From positions 434,001-498,000 of the forward strand of contig NZ_JARKMZ010000028.1 of the NCBI RefSeq assembly GCF_029360775.1: a DNA stretch of 64,000 nucleotides, read 5' to 3'. The position numbers and the translations under genes are program-made. The DNA is from Daejeonella sp. H1SJ63 (GTDB taxonomy: Bacteria; Bacteroidota; Bacteroidia; Sphingobacteriales; Sphingobacteriaceae). The notes beneath the pieces were generated by a model. It was not told the DNA's origin, made no database searches, and saw only the letters and a list, made by a program, of their open reading frames with translations. Of the stretch, positions 25,367-35,251 are shown one piece after another. Position 1 is the stretch's first letter. Every line of letters starts with the position of its first letter.

Positions 25367-25393
25367 ACCAGAAATGCGATTAACATTTCTGGT
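25367..25393 (+). promoter_or_regulatory. Hairpin between fecR and susC (set 1)
   Basis: ACCAGAAATG and CATTTCTGGT form a perfect 10-bp stem around CGATTAA, in a leader about 100 nt before the SusC start. No T-run follows. Hairpins occupy the same place in the other two sets, so a common regulatory or processing role is likely. Confidence 0.6.
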
Positions 25394-25491
25394 CTATGTT
25401 TGGCAATTGTCAATAATTAATTATCAACTGTTTAACTGCAGATGCCTGAGCTTCGAATCAAGGGCATACTGCTTAAAACCAAACTTTGCAA

Positions 25492-28400
25492 ATGTATAAA
25501 ATTTATACAAATAAATCGGGTATGTCCAAGGGATATATACCTAAAATAGTGCTAATTATGCGACTGACCACTGTTATATTAATAACTACATTCATGCAGG
25601 TCTATGCTGCAGGTTTCGCTCAGAAAATTAGCATGTCACAATCTAATGCACCATTAAAAACAGTGTTAAAGGTGCTAAAGTCTCAGAGTGGATATAATTT
25701 TGTTTACACTGACGATTTATTGAAAATGGCTAAGCCGATTAATATTAATGTTGATCGGGCAGAATTAGGGGATGTTTTAACTCAAATTTTCAGAGAACAG
25801 CCATTAACTTATAGTGTAAATAAAAATACTATTACGCTAAAAGAAAAGTTATTTCTAAGCCTGAATGATAAACTTGAAAATGAGTTAAAGGATATTGTTG
25901 TAAGAGGCAAAATTACTGACTCTAAAGGTGAAACACTTCCTGGAGTAAGTGTTAGAGTTAAGGGAACTACAATTGGTACATCTACAGACATAGATGGCAG
26001 GTATTCCTTAAATGTTAGCGATAATGCTATCCTTGTAATATCTTATATAGGATATCTTTCTAAGGAAGTTGCTGTTAGTGGCAGAAACTCAATAGATATT
26101 GTTTTGGAAGTTTCAACAGCCTCATTAAATGAAGTCGTTGTAACTGCCCTGGGTATTGAAAGAGAAAAAAGATCACTGACTTATAGTACCCAGGCAATCA
26201 GTACGGAAGAACTGTCAGAAGCCCGCGAATTAAATGTGACAACCTCCTTACAGGGTAAGGTACCTGGAATTTCCATTTCTTCGGCTGGAACAGGTGTTGG
26301 AGCTTCTAATCGAATTGTACTTCGTGGAAATCGCTCGATTTCAGGCGATAGCCAACCACTATATGTCATAGATGGTGTTCCGATTATTGGGGATCCTTCT
26401 GATATCAGCCCGGACAATATTGCTTCTTTAAATGTGCTTAAAGGCCCGAATGCAGCAGCCTTGTATGGTTCAGCAGCTCAGAATGGTGTGATCATAATCG
26501 AGACAAAGAAAGGTAAAACCGGAGCAGTTAATTTGAGTCTGAATCAAACCACTCAAATTATGAGCCCGATTCACACAATACCTTTTCAGAATGAGTACGG
26601 ACAGGGAATTGGTGGAGTTTATCAAAAAAATACAGAATCTTCTTGGGGTCCCAAAATGACAGGACAAGCCGTAGATACCTGGTCTATACGTCCTGAAGAT
26701 GCAGGAAAGCAATATAGTTTTAGTCCGCAGCCGAATAATGTAAAGGACGCTTTTCAAATGGGATATAATACCGCAACGAACATTATCGCAAGTGTCGGTA
26801 GTGAAAATATTCAGGGTATGTTCACTTATACCAGGACTGACGCTGCGGGTATTGTAGATGGCAATAAATTGGGAAGAAATAACATGGCAGTCAGATTAAC
26901 TGCACAGTTAACTAAAAGATTAAAGCTTGACACAAAGGTAGATTACATGCAACAGGTTATCAACGATAATCTGGTAGAGGATATTAATAACTTTAATCCG
27001 GCTAAACAGATCTACATGTTGCCACGTAACATCAGAACTGAAGATGCTAAAAATTATACCTATACTAATTCAGCGGGTATTGTATTGCAAAACTTTTGGA
27101 CTCCGGGATCGACACTGGGGTTAAACCCATATTTTTTGATAAACCGCGCCAGCAATATCAGTCCAAGGGAGCGCACAATTGGGATGGCTTCATTAACCTA
27201 TGATATAGCAAAGGATTTAAAATTTATGGCAAGAGTGTCTTTTGATAAAGTAATGAACTCAAATGAGGAGAAGCTTTCAAGAGATTTTTATGCCAGAGCA
27301 CTAAATGGCAGATATACAGTATCTAGTGGTAAATCTTCATTATTCAACAGTGATGCATTGTTATCATACAATAAAAAAGTTAATGAGGATTGGAATTTCA
27401 ATATTAATCTGGGAGGAAATATTCGGAATGACCGTAATTCATCCTTAAGCTCTAATACAGGTGTTGGTATGATAGTACCTGATTTTTGGACATTGTCTAA
27501 TACTCTGGATGGTATCACTTCAAATAATCCCGGACCTAATATTGACGTACATTCTGCTTATGCCTTTGCAAATATTGGATGGAGGAATGCCATATTCCTG
27601 GATATAACTGGCAGAAATGACTGGAGTTCAACTTTACCAAAAGCAAACAGATCCTACTTCTATCCATCAGTTGGACTTAGCGTAATTCTTTCAGATTTGA
27701 TAGAAATGCCTGAATTTTTATCCTTCGCCAAGTTAAGAGGCTCATGGGCAAAGGTTGGTAGTGGCGGTCCGGCATACATGCTTAACCGTACAGCGACATT
27801 TTCTCCTGGAGGAAATAACGGATATTTACAATTAAGCAGTACCCTGCCTAATACTGATTTACGTCCTGAAGAAACAAAGTCTTTAGAATATGGAATTGAT
27901 TTGAGTTTTTTTAATGATCGTATCGGATTCAATGTAACAGGTTATAAAACAAATACCGTAAATCAATTGTTTACTGTTGCTCTGCCTCCGGGATCTGGTG
28001 CAAGTCAGTTTTTTACTAATGGTGGTGATGTTGAGAATAAGGGTGTTGAGTTGGGTCTAACTGGTATACCATTAAAAACTGCAAACTTTAAATGGGAGAA
28101 TAGTTTAACATTTTCAAGAAATCAAAATTTAGTTAACAAACTAAATGATGAACGACCTAAACTTATAGTTGGATCGGATCAGAGTTTCCGTGATTTTGTT
28201 GTGGTTCAAGGTCAACCTTTTGGACAAATTTTTTCTATAGGATGGAGAAGAGATGCAAATGGTAATGTCATTGTGGGTAGTAATGGTGTTCCACTTAACT
28301 CCGGAACAAGAAGTCTGAGTGTGGCAAATGCTATACCGGATTGGATGGGTGGATTTAGTAATACCTTTTCTTTTAAGAACTTAAATCTTAGTTTCCTAAT

Positions 28401-28887
28401 AGATCACCGTCAGGGAGGTACCGCACTATCTGTGACTGATGCAATGTTGAACTTTGAAGGATTAACTGAAAAAACATTAACGGGAAGAGAAGGCGGACTT
28501 ATTTTTGGTCAGAATTTATTTCCTGGTCAAAGGGCTGTTAAACAGGATGGAACTCCAAACGATATTCCTGTAAATGCTCAGACATTCTGGAGAACCACCG
28601 GTGGTGTGGTAAATCCTGTAGGAGAGGCATTTGTAGAAAGTATGACCAATACCCGTCTTAGAGAATTAATGTTAGGTTATACTTTCCCTAAATCTTTGTT
28701 AAGAAACCTGCCGGTTAAAAGTGTTAAACTTTCTGTAGTAGGAAGAAATCTATGGTTCATCTACAGAGCTTCTAAAACAATTGATCCAGATATAACCGCA
28801 GGAACAGGAGTAATATCTGAAGGTCAGTCTGCTTTTGCACCTCCAACGGTTAGATCTTATGGACTCAATTTGAAAGTAGACTTATAA
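25492..28887 (+). CDS. SusC/RagA-family TonB-dependent outer-membrane transporter with STN domain (set 1)
   Basis: A 1131-residue outer-membrane receptor that imports oligosaccharide with its SusD partner. After a long N-terminal signal ending in AAGFAQ come an STN domain (about 45-115, SQSNAPLKTVLKVLKSQSGY), a carboxypeptidase-regulatory-like domain (VRGKITDSKGETLPGVSVR), a TonB-dependent plug (LNEVVVTALG, then IVLRGNRSISG and LYVIDGVPI), and a large beta-barrel ending in a C-terminal strand LNLKVDL. The STN domain is the feature that lets such receptors signal to FecR. The start is the ATG two codons after a TTG that opens the longer frame. Confidence 0.95.
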   Translation: MYKIYTNKSGMSKGYIPKIVLIMRLTTVILITTFMQVYAAGFAQKISMSQSNAPLKTVLKVLKSQSGYNFVYTDDLLKMAKPININVDRAELGDVLTQIFREQPLTYSVNKNTITLKEKLFLSLNDKLENELKDIVVRGKITDSKGETLPGVSVRVKGTTIGTSTDIDGRYSLNVSDNAILVISYIGYLSKEVAVSGRNSIDIVLEVSTASLNEVVVTALGIEREKRSLTYSTQAISTEELSEARELNVTTSLQGKVPGISISSAGTGVGASNRIVLRGNRSISGDSQPLYVIDGVPIIGDPSDISPDNIASLNVLKGPNAAALYGSAAQNGVIIIETKKGKTGAVNLSLNQTTQIMSPIHTIPFQNEYGQGIGGVYQKNTESSWGPKMTGQAVDTWSIRPEDAGKQYSFSPQPNNVKDAFQMGYNTATNIIASVGSENIQGMFTYTRTDAAGIVDGNKLGRNNMAVRLTAQLTKRLKLDTKVDYMQQVINDNLVEDINNFNPAKQIYMLPRNIRTEDAKNYTYTNSAGIVLQNFWTPGSTLGLNPYFLINRASNISPRERTIGMASLTYDIAKDLKFMARVSFDKVMNSNEEKLSRDFYARALNGRYTVSSGKSSLFNSDALLSYNKKVNEDWNFNINLGGNIRNDRNSSLSSNTGVGMIVPDFWTLSNTLDGITSNNPGPNIDVHSAYAFANIGWRNAIFLDITGRNDWSSTLPKANRSYFYPSVGLSVILSDLIEMPEFLSFAKLRGSWAKVGSGGPAYMLNRTATFSPGGNNGYLQLSSTLPNTDLRPEETKSLEYGIDLSFFNDRIGFNVTGYKTNTVNQLFTVALPPGSGASQFFTNGGDVENKGVELGLTGIPLKTANFKWENSLTFSRNQNLVNKLNDERPKLIVGSDQSFRDFVVVQGQPFGQIFSIGWRRDANGNVIVGSNGVPLNSGTRSLSVANAIPDWMGGFSNTFSFKNLNLSFLIDHRQGGTALSVTDAMLNFEGLTEKTLTGREGGLIFGQNLFPGQRAVKQDGTPNDIPVNAQTFWRTTGGVVNPVGEAFVESMTNTRLRELMLGYTFPKSLLRNLPVKSVKLSVVGRNLWFIYRASKTIDPDITAGTGVISEGQSAFAPPTVRSYGLNLKVDL

Positions 28888-28937
28888 TATAAGCTACGCT
28901 CAAATAAATAAATCATTTAATATTTAATTTTTTAAAT

Positions 28938-30557
28938 ATGAAACATTTACAAAATAGAATAGGCCACAGGCTTATCAATTTAGCTATTCTTGCAATTACA
29001 GTCTTACTTGCCAATAGTTGTACAGATAAGTTTGATGATAGAAATATTCCTCAGGATAGGATAGTTGCAGATAAAATGGATGCGAATTTAGCTGGACAAG
29101 CTTTCGCTTTTGCCCAATATAATTCTGTTAGTGGTTTGTCAACATACATATGGAATTCAGCGCTTTATTCAGATAGGTTTGCTCAATATTTTTCAAATAT
29201 TCATCCTGCATTTCAATCAGAACAATATGTTGAAGCAGGAGCCCATAAGGATAGGTTATGGAGCAACTTTTATGATATGGTAGCAACTCAGTTACATTTT
29301 GTTCAGGAGTATACAGCTAAGAATAATTTACCTGTTGAAAATGCAATAACCAAAGTGCAGAAAGTTGCATCTTATCACAGAATGACTGATCATTTTGGAC
29401 CTATGATCTACTCTGAGTTTGGAAGTGGTAAGACAAGTGTTAATTATACCTCGCAGAAGGATATGTACCTTGATTTCTTCAAATTACTGGATGAAGCATC
29501 GGCTGTGTTCAAACAAAATGCCGGAAAGAAAAATGCATTTGGAACAAATGATCAAATGTATAGGGGCGACGTCAATTTATGGGCAAAATTTACTAATTCA
29601 CTAAGGCTCAGACTAGCATTAAGAATTGTTTATGTTGAGCCTGCATTAGCAAAGACACAGGCTGAAAAAGCGGTAGCTGATGGAGTCATGATTAATAATT
29701 CTGAAAGTGGTTTAATTGCATGTACTATTAATTCATTGAATGGTTTGTCTAAAATTACTTACCACGAAGAATGGAGAATGAGTGCAACAATCCATAGTTT
29801 AATGATTGGATATAATGATCCGAGAACTCCCGTTTATATGTCGCAACGTTGGGATGGGGGAGGTTACAGGGGGCTTAGAAATGGGCTGCCCGTAAATCAA
29901 AGAGACCGGGGTGCAATGACTTTAAGTTATTCAGCAATTGGCAACAGGTGGAGACCATTATATACCGGTGCTTGGGGTGATGCAGGAATAAATGCTCCAA
30001 TGGGAGTATTAACAACTTCAGAGGTTTATTTTTTAAGAGCAGAAGGTGCCTTAAGAGGATGGAACATGGGTGGTACTGCTAAAGAGTTGTATGAAAATGG
30101 TATTCGCATGGCAATTTCTTCAATTACAACTGCCACATCTGCTGCCATTGAAACTTATATTAACGGCACTACATTACCTGTTCCCATAAATGATCCTTGG
30201 AATAGCCCTCCGGTAACGAATATTCCAGTCGCTTATCAGTCATCTGGTAGTTTCGAGACACAACTTGAACAAATCATAACTCAGAAATGGATTGCAATTT
30301 TTCCTGATGGATGGGAAGCATGGGCAGAACGTAGAAGAACAGGTTATCCATTAGGCTATGCCATCATAGAATCTCTGAACCCTAATCTAACTAAATTTGA
30401 CCTGGCCAGAAGAAGAGAATATCCTCCAATTGAAGCTTCAGCGAATGCAGAAGGATTTAAAAGTGGTTTAACTTTATTAGGAGGGCCAGACCGTATGGAT
30501 ACCAGACTATGGTGGGATGCAAAACCATTAACCTCATTTAAACAGCCAACGAACTAG
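28938..30557 (+). CDS. SusD-like outer-membrane lipoprotein (set 1)
   Basis: A 539-residue lipoprotein. The lipobox cysteine is C28 (LLANSCTDKF). The body is helical and SusD-like_2 in type: DANLAGQAFAFAQYNSVSG, a TPR-like segment YHRMTDHFGPMIYSE, and the C-terminal TQKWIAIFPDGWEAWAERRR. It caps the SusC transporter and binds glycan at the cell surface. It follows susC by 50 bp and is followed by a strong hairpin. Confidence 0.93.
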   Translation: MKHLQNRIGHRLINLAILAITVLLANSCTDKFDDRNIPQDRIVADKMDANLAGQAFAFAQYNSVSGLSTYIWNSALYSDRFAQYFSNIHPAFQSEQYVEAGAHKDRLWSNFYDMVATQLHFVQEYTAKNNLPVENAITKVQKVASYHRMTDHFGPMIYSEFGSGKTSVNYTSQKDMYLDFFKLLDEASAVFKQNAGKKNAFGTNDQMYRGDVNLWAKFTNSLRLRLALRIVYVEPALAKTQAEKAVADGVMINNSESGLIACTINSLNGLSKITYHEEWRMSATIHSLMIGYNDPRTPVYMSQRWDGGGYRGLRNGLPVNQRDRGAMTLSYSAIGNRWRPLYTGAWGDAGINAPMGVLTTSEVYFLRAEGALRGWNMGGTAKELYENGIRMAISSITTATSAAIETYINGTTLPVPINDPWNSPPVTNIPVAYQSSGSFETQLEQIITQKWIAIFPDGWEAWAERRRTGYPLGYAIIESLNPNLTKFDLARRREYPPIEASANAEGFKSGLTLLGGPDRMDTRLWWDAKPLTSFKQPTN

Positions 30558-30687
30558 ATTTTTAACAACTGGATTTTAATCGAATTCACATATCGGTTAT
30601 TGATTAATGACCTTAATGTAACAAGATCTATTATTGATTAACCTTTATATCAATAATTTGATTATCAGATTTGGTTTAATTCAAATT

Positions 30688-30722
30688 ACTTAAGGGCAGA
30701 TCAGCCTGATCTGCTCTTAAGT
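30688..30722 (+). terminator. Long stem-loop after susD (set 1)
   Basis: A 16-bp stem with one G-T wobble: ACTTAAG/CTTAAGT outside and GCAGATCA/TGATCTGC inside, loop GCC. It lies 131 bp after susD. AAAATTG follows rather than a T-run, so it may protect the 3' end of the transcript or act with Rho. Confidence 0.65.
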
Positions 30723-31049
30723 AAAATTGATTCTTATCAAAATCTTGATTGTTTAACTGTTGCAATTTACCGGTAAATCATAATCAGAGATTCGATTTAA
30801 ACCTCTTTTTGAAGTAATTCTGGGCCGACTTCCATTAGTTTGTTGAAAGCACCATGAACTAATTATCTATTATTTTCTTGAAAGCAATTTATTATATCCT
30901 GATCTGCTTGTCAGGTAATTGCTCTCAGATCATTCCTAAAAGGACTGTCATGTTTCAATGCTGCAATAAGGACAGGCATAGACCTTCCTGTATTGTGAGC
31001 AAAACGATTTGAAATAAATGTTGAATTGATATTATCTAAAATTTAAAAT
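30723..31049. other. Gene-free leader before the AGE-fold genes
   Basis: AT-rich spacer with no ORF of note and no further strong hairpin. It should hold the promoter for the three AGE-fold genes, but I could not identify a convincing -33/-7 pair. Confidence 0.5.
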
Positions 31050-32393
31050 ATGAAGAGTAACGATTTTTCCAGACGTGGTTTTTTAAGAATAAATGCCATG
31101 TCAGCTGCAAGTGTATTACTACTGGGGGCAGCAGGATGTGATGGCAAGAGTTCTGATTCATCAAGTAATACAAATTCTTTAAATGATCCCGGGGATCTGG
31201 ATCTTGAGAAACTTAAAAATAAATACAAGGCAGAGTTATTTGATCGGTTTATCCCTAATATGGATAAATACGTTATAGATCATGAATTAGGCGGATTTAT
31301 GTGTTCTGTAGAGATTGAATCAGGAAAATCTGGTTCAACTGATAAACGATCCTGGTATGAAGGTCGTGGAATGTGGACTTATTCCTTTCTCTATAATAAC
31401 CTCGAGAAAAAGCCTGAATATTTAGAGATTGCTCGTAAGTCAAAGGATTTTATTTTAAAGTCACAGCCCAAAGATAACAGGTTTTGGACTACTTCATTTA
31501 CCAAAGAAGGTAAACCCTTATCAGAGGATGAAGGAGATATTTACAGTAGCCTTTTCATTGCAGAAGGATTGGCTGAATATTCAAAAGCTTCTGGTGAAAG
31601 TCAATATATGACTCTTGCAAAGACTATTCTTTTTTCTTGTCTGGATCGTTTTGATAGCCCTGATTATGAATACCATGTTGCATATTTAACCAAAGACTCA
31701 CCCAAAGTTCTTGCTCCAAGAGTATTGGGGCATTGGATGGTATTTTTAAGAGCAGCCACTCAGCTTCTTGAAAATGCACCGGATACTAAAGTTGAAAAGT
31801 TAGCAGATCGTTGTGTTGATGCGATAATGAATTATCATCTCAACCCTGACTATCATCTTGTTAATGAGTTGCTAAATCATGATTTAACCAGACCTGAGAA
31901 TGAATTTAATCAATTTTCATATTTGGGTCATGGTATTGAAACCTTATGGATGGTATTATTTGAAGCTGCTCGTCGAAAAGACAAAGCTCTTTTTGATCGT
32001 ACGGTTGAGGTTTTTAAGCGACATGTAACTGTTGCAAAAGATTCTGTTTATGGAGGTTATTTCCGTTCACTGGATCATGTAGATAATAATACATGGAAGG
32101 TAGATAAAGTATTATGGCTTCAGGAAGAAGTATTGATTGGAACCTTGTTTATTGCCGAGCATACCGGTGATACATGGGCTAAACAATGTTTTAATGAGAC
32201 TTATGACTACGTATATAAAAATTTCGTCAGAGAAGGCTTTAAATTCTGGCTCTCAGGTGGTGATCGAAAGTTAAAAGAATACAATAAGGTCAGGGCCGAA
32301 CATTATCATCACCCACGTCATTTGATGCTTAATCTTCTTGCTCTCAATCGAATGATTGAAAGAAAAGGTAATGTGTCAAATCTGTTTACCTGA
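31050..32393 (+). CDS. Tat-exported AGE-family epimerase-like protein (copy 1)
   Basis: A 447-residue alpha/alpha-toroid protein of the N-acylglucosamine 2-epimerase / cellobiose 2-epimerase family. Family motifs: RSWYEGRGMWTYSFLYNN, the first catalytic-type histidine H294 in LGHGIETLW, LWLQEEVLIG, and the closing HYHHPRHLMLNLLALNR. The leader SRRGFLR is a clear twin-arginine signal followed by LLLGAAGC, possibly a lipoprotein anchor. AGE enzymes are normally cytoplasmic, so an exported version is unusual. It is followed by two paralogs with short gaps (16 and 70 bp), forming one operon. Possible roles are epimerising a free sugar or oligosaccharide reducing end in the periplasm, or a lyase-like or hydrolase role on the same fold. 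Confidence 0.8.
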   Translation: MKSNDFSRRGFLRINAMSAASVLLLGAAGCDGKSSDSSSNTNSLNDPGDLDLEKLKNKYKAELFDRFIPNMDKYVIDHELGGFMCSVEIESGKSGSTDKRSWYEGRGMWTYSFLYNNLEKKPEYLEIARKSKDFILKSQPKDNRFWTTSFTKEGKPLSEDEGDIYSSLFIAEGLAEYSKASGESQYMTLAKTILFSCLDRFDSPDYEYHVAYLTKDSPKVLAPRVLGHWMVFLRAATQLLENAPDTKVEKLADRCVDAIMNYHLNPDYHLVNELLNHDLTRPENEFNQFSYLGHGIETLWMVLFEAARRKDKALFDRTVEVFKRHVTVAKDSVYGGYFRSLDHVDNNTWKVDKVLWLQEEVLIGTLFIAEHTGDTWAKQCFNETYDYVYKNFVREGFKFWLSGGDRKLKEYNKVRAEHYHHPRHLMLNLLALNRMIERKGNVSNLFT

Positions 32394-32409
32394 TAAAACC
32401 TGAAGAGTT

Positions 32410-33762
32410 ATGAAAAGTACAGGTTTTTCCAGACGTGACTTTCTGCATTCAAACTCATTTTATGGATTATTAGGCACTATTTTTCTTAATAATTCATTTA
32501 CCGATAAGTTTGATTCATCAAAGATTGCGGTAGATATCTTATTAGAGCAAAAGAATAGAGCTGGATTCATTGATATATCTGCACTTATTGAATTAAGAGC
32601 TAAATATCGTTCTGAATTGTTCGGTAATTTTTTGCCCAATATGAATAAATTGATAATCGATCATGAATTAGGTGGATTCATGTGTGATATTGATAACAAA
32701 AAAGGTAAACTTTTATCAACAAAGAAGCGTGCCTGGTTTGAAGGGAGAGGAATTTGGCTTTATTCATTTTTATATAACAATTTTGGTAAGGACCCCAGTT
32801 ATTTAGAGATTGCAACTAAATCAAAGAATTTTATCCTAAAACATCTTCCACCTGATGAGAATTTTTGGATTTCATCCTTTACAAAAGAAGGGCATCCATT
32901 ACCCGGCGAGGGAGACATATTTTCTAATCTGTACATCGCTGAAGGTTTAGCTGAATATTCAAAAGCTTCCGGTGAAATTGAATATTTCAACCTTGCTAAG
33001 AAATTATTACTTCAATGTGTTACTGTATACGATAAAGAGGACTACGAATATGCTTCTGAAAAATCAATTAAGGGTCCCAGAGTTTTAAATCACTGGATGA
33101 TCATGTTGGGCAATTCTACCCAAATGCTCAACTACAAACAGGATAATGAAATTGAATTATTGGCCCAAAGGTGCGTGGATGCAATTTTAAATGATCATTT
33201 CAATCCTGATTGGCAACTATTAGATGTGATGCTTTCTCATGATTTAACAAGATTGTCAGATTCAGAATCAGCACAAAAAGTAAGTTTTGGATTAGGAGTT
33301 CAAGCTTTATGGATGATATTATCTGAGGCTTTAAGGAAAAAAGATTTAATACTTTTTGAAAAAGCTAAAAAACTCCTTAAAAGACATATTGAAGTAGCGA
33401 AGGATAAAGTCTACGGAGGATATTACTGGTCTATTGAGAATGTCAGTTCAAATACTTTTAAGCTTGGCAAAGTACTTTCATTGCACGATGAAATTTTAAT
33501 TGGTTCCCTTTTATTAGTTGAACATCAGGCAGATCAATGGGCCTTGGGCTGTTTTTCTGAGACGTATAATTATATAAAGAATAATTTTATGAAGAAGGAT
33601 TATGTATTTCCCGTGGAAAATGGGGATCGTAAAATTGTTAACTTTTCGGATAAGGGTATGGGCATATATCATCATCCAAGGCAGCTGGTACTAAACCTGC
33701 TGGCAATAGAAAGAATTATTGATCGCAATGGGAAGAGCTCTAATGTTTTTGCCACAGATTAA
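32410..33762 (+). CDS. Tat-exported AGE-family-like protein lacking a key histidine (copy 2)
   Basis: A 450-residue paralog of its neighbours with twin-arginine leader SRRDFLHS. It keeps RAWFEGRGIWLYSF and IYHHPRQLVLNLLAIER. However, the position of the first catalytic-type histidine is L295 (FGLGVQALW instead of GHGIETLW), and LQEE is LHDE. It is the most diverged of the three and could be a non-catalytic partner, a binding protein, or an enzyme with altered chemistry. The short gap to the first copy supports coexpression. Confidence 0.75.
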   Translation: MKSTGFSRRDFLHSNSFYGLLGTIFLNNSFTDKFDSSKIAVDILLEQKNRAGFIDISALIELRAKYRSELFGNFLPNMNKLIIDHELGGFMCDIDNKKGKLLSTKKRAWFEGRGIWLYSFLYNNFGKDPSYLEIATKSKNFILKHLPPDENFWISSFTKEGHPLPGEGDIFSNLYIAEGLAEYSKASGEIEYFNLAKKLLLQCVTVYDKEDYEYASEKSIKGPRVLNHWMIMLGNSTQMLNYKQDNEIELLAQRCVDAILNDHFNPDWQLLDVMLSHDLTRLSDSESAQKVSFGLGVQALWMILSEALRKKDLILFEKAKKLLKRHIEVAKDKVYGGYYWSIENVSSNTFKLGKVLSLHDEILIGSLLLVEHQADQWALGCFSETYNYIKNNFMKKDYVFPVENGDRKIVNFSDKGMGIYHHPRQLVLNLLAIERIIDRNGKSSNVFATD

Positions 33763-33832
33763 CATTATTTAGGGTGCAATATCCTTTTTAAGGGATAAAC
33801 ACTGAATTATTTCAATCATTAATTTAAATAAA

Positions 33833-35176
33833 ATGAAAAGATATTCTAGACGCGATTTTTTTAAGAAGAATTCAATGGCAGGCATTGGGATAATTGGTGC
33901 CGGGTCAGTTTTGAGTACAATGATTTCAACGGATGTATTGGCTTATATACCTGAAAAGCCAGACCATCTTACCAAGATCTCTGATTTGAACCTTAAAAAT
34001 CTTCGAAAAACTTATAAAGAGGCATTACTGGATAAATTTATTCCCAATATGGATAAATATGTGATTGACCATGAACTTGGTGGATTTATGTGCTCAGTAG
34101 ACATTTTGACGAAAAAACTTGTCAATACTAATAAAAGAGCCTGGTTTGAAGGCAGAGGGATGTGGACTTATTCCTTTCTCTATAATAACATCGATAAAAA
34201 TCCGAGGTATTTAGAGATTGCCAGAAAGTCTAAGGATTTTATTTTAAAACTATTGCCGTCAGATGGAAGTTATTATATTTCAGGGTTTACCAAAGAAGGA
34301 AAACCTTTATCTGATGTTGAAGGCGATATTTATGGTAATTTATTTGTCGCTGAAGGTTTGGCTGAATTTGCAAAAGCCAGTAATCAGATTAAATATCTTG
34401 ATCTTGCCAAAGAAATTACTTTAAGAGCTGTAAAACGTTACGACAGGCCGGAATTTACCTATCCTTATAAAGCACAAGAGCGGATTGAAGGACCAAGGAT
34501 ATTGGGACATTGGATGATTCTTTTAAGCCTATCTACCCAAATGCTCAGACAAAGACCAGATAAGGAAATAAGTCAATTAGCTGATCGTTGCGTTGATGCG
34601 ATAATGAATCACCATCTAAATCCTGAATATAAATTACTAAATGAAGCTCTGGCTCATGATCTAGGTCCTTTATCAGATCCTATAGCATCACAGTTTGGAG
34701 ATATTGGACATGGTTGCGAGACATTAGCTTTTGTGTTAAATTATGCTGTTTTAACAAAGGATAAAAATTTATTTGACCGGGCCGCAAAGGAATTTAAGAG
34801 ACATGTTGATGTTGCCTGGGATGATGTTTATGGAGGACACTTTCATGTACTTGAAAATGTAAGTTCTAATATCTGGACTTTAAATAAAGTTAGATGGCTT
34901 CAGGAAGAAATTTTAATTGGGGCTATGATTCTTATTGAACACAGGGGAGATGAATGGGCTCTGAACTGTTATTCAAAAACAGAGGCTTTTATCAGACAAA
35001 AGTACGTTCGCCCGGAATATGCTTTTATTATTGATAGTGGTGACCGTAAGATGGAAAAGCATTCACAAGTAAGAGCAGAGCATTATCATTTCCCTAGACA
35101 ATTGATGGTTGGGATATTGGCAATTGATAGGATTATTGAAAGAGGTGAGAAACCTTCGGGATTACTTGGACAGTGA
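33833..35176 (+). CDS. Tat-exported AGE-family epimerase-like protein (copy 3)
   Basis: A 447-residue paralog with twin-arginine leader SRRDFFKKNS. The active-site motifs are present again: RAWFEGRGMWTYSF, H293 in IGHGCETLA, RWLQEEILIG and HYHFPRQLMVGILA. It is closer to copy 1 than to copy 2 at these sites. It ends the AGE-fold cluster; an IS982 element begins 75 bp after its stop. No terminator was seen between them. Confidence 0.78.
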   Translation: MKRYSRRDFFKKNSMAGIGIIGAGSVLSTMISTDVLAYIPEKPDHLTKISDLNLKNLRKTYKEALLDKFIPNMDKYVIDHELGGFMCSVDILTKKLVNTNKRAWFEGRGMWTYSFLYNNIDKNPRYLEIARKSKDFILKLLPSDGSYYISGFTKEGKPLSDVEGDIYGNLFVAEGLAEFAKASNQIKYLDLAKEITLRAVKRYDRPEFTYPYKAQERIEGPRILGHWMILLSLSTQMLRQRPDKEISQLADRCVDAIMNHHLNPEYKLLNEALAHDLGPLSDPIASQFGDIGHGCETLAFVLNYAVLTKDKNLFDRAAKEFKRHVDVAWDDVYGGHFHVLENVSSNIWTLNKVRWLQEEILIGAMILIEHRGDEWALNCYSKTEAFIRQKYVRPEYAFIIDSGDRKMEKHSQVRAEHYHFPRQLMVGILAIDRIIERGEKPSGLLGQ

Positions 35177-35251
35177 TTAAGATAAATTTTAGTTGTTTTT
35201 ATCATTTTATTAATGAGCATGTTGACTCGATTTGGTAAATTTTCTTATTAA

